Of a stretch of 55,932 bases of DNA, positions 52,795 to 55,932 are shown piece by piece. The notes below the pieces were generated by a model. It worked only from the letters and a program-made list of their open reading frames with translations. It was not told the DNA's origin and searched no databases. The DNA is from Pseudomonas sp. dw_358 (lineage in GTDB: Bacteria > Pseudomonadota > Gammaproteobacteria > Pseudomonadales > Pseudomonadaceae), in assembly GCF_018449655.1 (NCBI RefSeq), contig NZ_JAAVUX010000027.1, positions 1 to 55,932 of the forward strand, in the 5' to 3' direction. Position numbers and translations under genes: made by a program. The first letter of the stretch is position 1, and every line of letters starts with the position of its first letter.

Positions 52795-55242
52795 ATGCCA
52801 CTCACCCACTTGTCCAGGCCTGCCCGGGCCTTCCCGCTGTCGACCCTGGCCACCGCCGTGCTCCTGGCCAGCGCCGGATTGGCTCATGCCGACGACAGCA
52901 GCACCAGCGCCGATCCACAGCTCAAGACGGTCACGGTCACCACCAGTGCCACCGCCGCACGTGCCCAGCAACGCACGATCACCGACAGCTCCGCGCCCAT
53001 CGACATCATCAGCAATGAAGCGCTGACCCGCACCGGCCGCGCCGAGTTGTCGGAAGCCATCGCCAAGCTGCTGCCTTCGTTCAACTTCGGCAGCAACATC
53101 GCCGGCTACAACTCCACCACCCGCCCCCTGAGCTTTCGCGGGTTGGGCCCGGAATACACCCTGGTGCTGGTCAACGGCAAACGCCGACATGACGGCGCGG
53201 CGATCCAGAGTGGTTCGATCGACAACAGCGGCGCCAACGTGGTGGACATCGACATGATCCCGGTCAGCTCCGTGGACCATATCGAGGTGCTCAAGGACGC
53301 TGCTGCCGCCCGCTACGGCTCGGACGCGGTGGCCGGCGTGGTCAATATCGTGCTCAAGTCCCAGGACTCCGGCGGCCATGTCGAGAGCAGCTACGGCAAG
53401 CTGTTTTCAGGCCAGGGTGCGACCAAGAAGATCGCCGCCGATGAAGGTTTCAAGCTCGGCGACGGCGGTTTCCTGCACCTGTCGGCCGACGCCCGCAAAC
53501 GCGATTACGCCTCATGGGACGGCAAGGCCGACAGCACCGTCAAAGCCTACAACGACCCGATCAAGCAAGCGTCCTGGGACCGAGTGGCGATCAAGAACGG
53601 CGACCCCGAGCTCAAGGCTTTCAACCTGGGCTACAACGCCGAACTGCCGTTGAACGACGTGACGCTCTACTCCTTCGGCACCTACGGCCAGCGCAAGGCC
53701 GTCATCCAGAACTACTACCGGTTCCCCAACGGCACCGCCTCGGTGCCCGACATCTATCCGAACGGCTACTACCCCCTCAACAACCTCAAGGACACCGACT
53801 ACCAATTCGTCTTCGGCGGCAAGGGCGAGGTCGCCGGCTGGGGTTATGACCTGAGCACCAGCTATGGCCGCGACACCCTGCACTACTCCAGCGACCTGAA
53901 CCTCAACCCGTCACTGGGTGACGCCTCGCCCACCCACTTCGGCAACCTGGCCACCTTCCGCTCGGACCAGTGGGTCAACAACCTGGACTTCACCCGGCGC
54001 TTCGAAAACCCCTTCAACCTGGGCGTGCCGGTGACCGTGTCCACCGGGGTCGAGCACAAATGGGAGCGTTTCAGCACGTTCGCCGGCGAGGCCGACTCCT
54101 ACGAAGCCGGCAGCTACCCTGCGGCGGTCGGGGCGCAAGCCTCGGTGATCATCCGGCCCCAGGACGAAGTCGACCTCATCCGCAACACCTACGCGACCTA
54201 CCTGGACCTGGGCTTTGACCTGACCAGCCGCTGGTACGCCGACGTGGCCGCGCGTGTGGAACACTTCGATGATTATTCGGGGGACAAGCTGGGCCTGAAA
54301 TTCAACAGCCGCTACAAGCTGACCGACACCGTGGCCGTGCGTGGCACCTTGGGCACCGGCGTGCGCGCACCGTCCCTGACCCAAGGCGGCTACACCACCA
54401 CCGACAGCCGAGTGAACACCGACGCCAACGGCAACGTGGTGCCGGCCACCACCCGCCTCACCGCCGCCGACAGCAGCCTGGCCAAAGCCCTGGGCGGCAG
54501 CGCCCTGAAACCGGAGAAATCACAGAACGCAGGGCTTGGCCTGACCTGGCAACCCGACCCATTGACCGCCGTCACCGCCGACGCCTACCTGGTGGACATC
54601 CAGAACCGCATCGCCCTGACCAGCGCCATCTATGACAACGGCAACGGCGTGGTCAACAGCATCCTCGCCTCCCAGGGCGTGGCCGCCGGCACCTGGGTCG
54701 ACTACTACACCAACGCCTTCGACACCCGCACCCGTGGGCTGGACGTGGTGGCCGACCACACCACGCCATTTGCTCAATATGGCGACGTGCGCTGGAGCCT
54801 GGGCTTCAACTACAACAAGACCACCATCCAGGACGCCAAGGACACCCCCGCCTCCCTAGCCAGTTCCGGGGTGGTGCTGGTGGGCCGCAACCGCGAAGGC
54901 GACCTCACCGACGCCACGCCCAAGACCAAATGGATCCTCGGCGCCAACTGGAAGGTCGGTAACTGGAACTCCAACCTCACCACCACCCGTTATGGCTCGG
55001 TGTCGACTCTGGCGGTCAACCCCTCGGGCGACCGCAGTTTCGGCGCCAAATGGATCACTGACCTGGACGTGTCCTACACCTTCTTCGATCACCTGACGGT
55101 GAGCCTGGGCGGTTCCAACATCCTGGATGTACGCCCGGACAAGAACGCGGTCTACAGCAGCCTCGGCCTGGCGCCGTACGGCAACCCGCCGTTCTACCCC
55201 GGTGGCGGGTCGTGGTACACCAAGGTCGCGTACGATTTCTGA
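52795..55242 (+). CDS. TonB-dependent outer-membrane receptor
   Basis: An 815-residue receptor. The signal peptide ends in GLAHADD (cleavage near residue 32). The TonB-box-like TVTV follows, then a plug domain (LPSFNFGSNIAGYN, IEVLKDAAAARYGSDAVAGV) and a 22-strand-type barrel ending in the terminal phenylalanine VAYDF. No STN signalling domain is present. The ribosome site before ATG 52795 is poor. The ligand is unknown: iron complex or carbohydrate are both possible, and the upstream FHS sugar transporter favours the latter. Confidence 0.88.
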   Translation: MPLTHLSRPARAFPLSTLATAVLLASAGLAHADDSSTSADPQLKTVTVTTSATAARAQQRTITDSSAPIDIISNEALTRTGRAELSEAIAKLLPSFNFGSNIAGYNSTTRPLSFRGLGPEYTLVLVNGKRRHDGAAIQSGSIDNSGANVVDIDMIPVSSVDHIEVLKDAAAARYGSDAVAGVVNIVLKSQDSGGHVESSYGKLFSGQGATKKIAADEGFKLGDGGFLHLSADARKRDYASWDGKADSTVKAYNDPIKQASWDRVAIKNGDPELKAFNLGYNAELPLNDVTLYSFGTYGQRKAVIQNYYRFPNGTASVPDIYPNGYYPLNNLKDTDYQFVFGGKGEVAGWGYDLSTSYGRDTLHYSSDLNLNPSLGDASPTHFGNLATFRSDQWVNNLDFTRRFENPFNLGVPVTVSTGVEHKWERFSTFAGEADSYEAGSYPAAVGAQASVIIRPQDEVDLIRNTYATYLDLGFDLTSRWYADVAARVEHFDDYSGDKLGLKFNSRYKLTDTVAVRGTLGTGVRAPSLTQGGYTTTDSRVNTDANGNVVPATTRLTAADSSLAKALGGSALKPEKSQNAGLGLTWQPDPLTAVTADAYLVDIQNRIALTSAIYDNGNGVVNSILASQGVAAGTWVDYYTNAFDTRTRGLDVVADHTTPFAQYGDVRWSLGFNYNKTTIQDAKDTPASLASSGVVLVGRNREGDLTDATPKTKWILGANWKVGNWNSNLTTTRYGSVSTLAVNPSGDRSFGAKWITDLDVSYTFFDHLTVSLGGSNILDVRPDKNAVYSSLGLAPYGNPPFYPGGGSWYTKVAYDF

Positions 55243-55285
55243 CAACCACACCCCTCATGGCCCGGCCATGGGGGGCTCACCCTTT

Positions 55286-55804
55286 TCAGCCCTGAGCGGT
55301 GAACGTCATCGCCACACCATTCATGCAATAGCGCAGACCGGTGGGCTTGGGCCCATCGTCAAACACATGCCCCAAGTGCCCGCCGCAGCGCGAGCAATGC
55401 ACCTCCTGGCGCAGCATCCCGAACGAGCGGTCCTGATGAATGCCCACGGCATTCTCCATTGGCGCCCAAAAGCTCGGCCAGCCGGTATGGCTGTCGAACT
55501 TGGTCGCCGAGGCAAAGGCCGGCTGATTGCAGCCGGCGCAGGCAAAGGTGCCATTACGGTGCTCGTCGTTCAGTGGGCTGGTGAACGGTCGCTCGGTGTC
55601 CTGTTCGCGCAGGACCTTGAACTGCTGCGGGTTAAGGATTGCATGCCACTCGGCCTCGGTATGGGCCACCGGGAAGGTCTGGGTGGGGTCGTCCGTCAAC
55701 GGGGTGGCCGAAAAGGCCGTCGGTATGCCAGTGGTCAGCGCCGCCACACCGAGGCCGCCGCCCACGAACAAGCTGCCTACCAGAAAATTGCGCCGTGAAA
55801 ACAT
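55286..55804 (-). CDS. msrB: Tat-exported peptide-methionine (R)-S-oxide reductase
   Basis: A 172-residue MsrB. The N terminus has a twin-arginine signal, MFSRRNFLVGSLF, so the enzyme is folded before export to the periplasm. The zinc cysteines are C89/C92 (CAGC) and C137/C140 (CSRC), and the catalytic residue is Cys160 in RYCMNGVAM. It reduces methionine-R-sulfoxide in proteins. GAGGAG precedes ATG 55804. No thiol-supply partner is nearby. The 128 bp to the window edge hold its promoter and no gene I can support. Confidence 0.92.
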   Translation of the reverse strand: MFSRRNFLVGSLFVGGGLGVAALTTGIPTAFSATPLTDDPTQTFPVAHTEAEWHAILNPQQFKVLREQDTERPFTSPLNDEHRNGTFACAGCNQPAFASATKFDSHTGWPSFWAPMENAVGIHQDRSFGMLRQEVHCSRCGGHLGHVFDDGPKPTGLRYCMNGVAMTFTAQG

Positions 55805-55932
55805 GCTGATCTCCTCAAACGTGCGTGACTGCCATGGCTTGCAGATTAGGGGAGCGTCGGTCGCCGAGTCCTCACGGGGGGTTAAACGATTTGTGATAGG
55901 TGTGATTGATGCGTTCCTGCCTCCTGTAGAAG

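Noticed and set aside
1..55932. CRISPR array, tRNA, rRNA, prophage or insertion sequence
   Set aside because: No regularly spaced repeats, no tRNA-like cloverleaf sequence, and no transposase, integrase or phage structural gene was seen.

Overview
The window reads as a chromosomal segment of a fluorescent-group Pseudomonas. The sequence is GC-rich with C/G-ending codons, and it carries a XenA-type reductase, a selD-selU pair, an antABC anthranilate dioxygenase set, many LysR/AraC/TetR regulators and Pseudomonas-style REP palindromes. It is densely coded on both strands in short one-to-three gene units. I see no phage, transposase, CRISPR array, rRNA or tRNA. The content is mostly accessory metabolism, transport and regulation.

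Layout. 1-4.8 kb: tail of an unknown gene, a GFA zinc protein, a GMC oxidoreductase, and two exported proteins (a solute-binding protein and a nucleoside hydrolase). 4.8-8.0 kb: a LuxR regulator divergent from a nitrilase-family amidase and an APC permease. 8.0-11.1 kb: RidA-like plus SDR genes divergent from an FeS-type photolyase and its small DUF2256 partner. 11.1-18.7 kb: a diguanylate cyclase, TetR+MFS, LysR+MFS, a lipoprotein hydrolase and a YbaK-type deacylase. 18.7-24.6 kb: a LysR/SDR divergent pair with a perfect palindromic operator, then a Gfo/Idh dehydrogenase, a TIM-barrel isomerase and an FAD dehydrogenase. The last three appear to share one operator that occurs twice in opposite orientation.

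24.7-32.6 kb: AraC/TauE, then an aromatic-type aldehyde dehydrogenase, an AraC/XylS regulator and convergent antABC. Together these would take an aldehyde to an acid and anthranilate to catechol. 32.6-35.6 kb: a stand-alone cyoB (quinol oxidase subunit I) with every key residue intact but no cyoA/C/D/E beside it, followed by a CSCC-motif permease. 35.6-39.0 kb: selU-selD and an ArgE-like deacetylase. 39.2-41.9 kb: an EmrB/EmrA-like efflux pair. 41.9-45.4 kb: a hybrid histidine kinase divergent from a second diguanylate cyclase.

45.5-49.7 kb: a redox/electrophile-stress block with xenA and a divergent ArsR sharing an 18-bp palindrome, TetR plus a DJ-1-family protein, a GlxA-type regulator and a small conserved-looking ORF. 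49.9-55.8 kb: an orphan ParA-type ATPase, a REP pair, an FHS sugar transporter, a TonB-dependent receptor and a Tat-exported MsrB.

The most interesting leads are the inverted twin operators around the Gfo/Idh-TIM-FAD genes, the orphan CyoB, and the inverted repeat in front of the photolyase. Function calls come from motif recognition only; no database search was possible.
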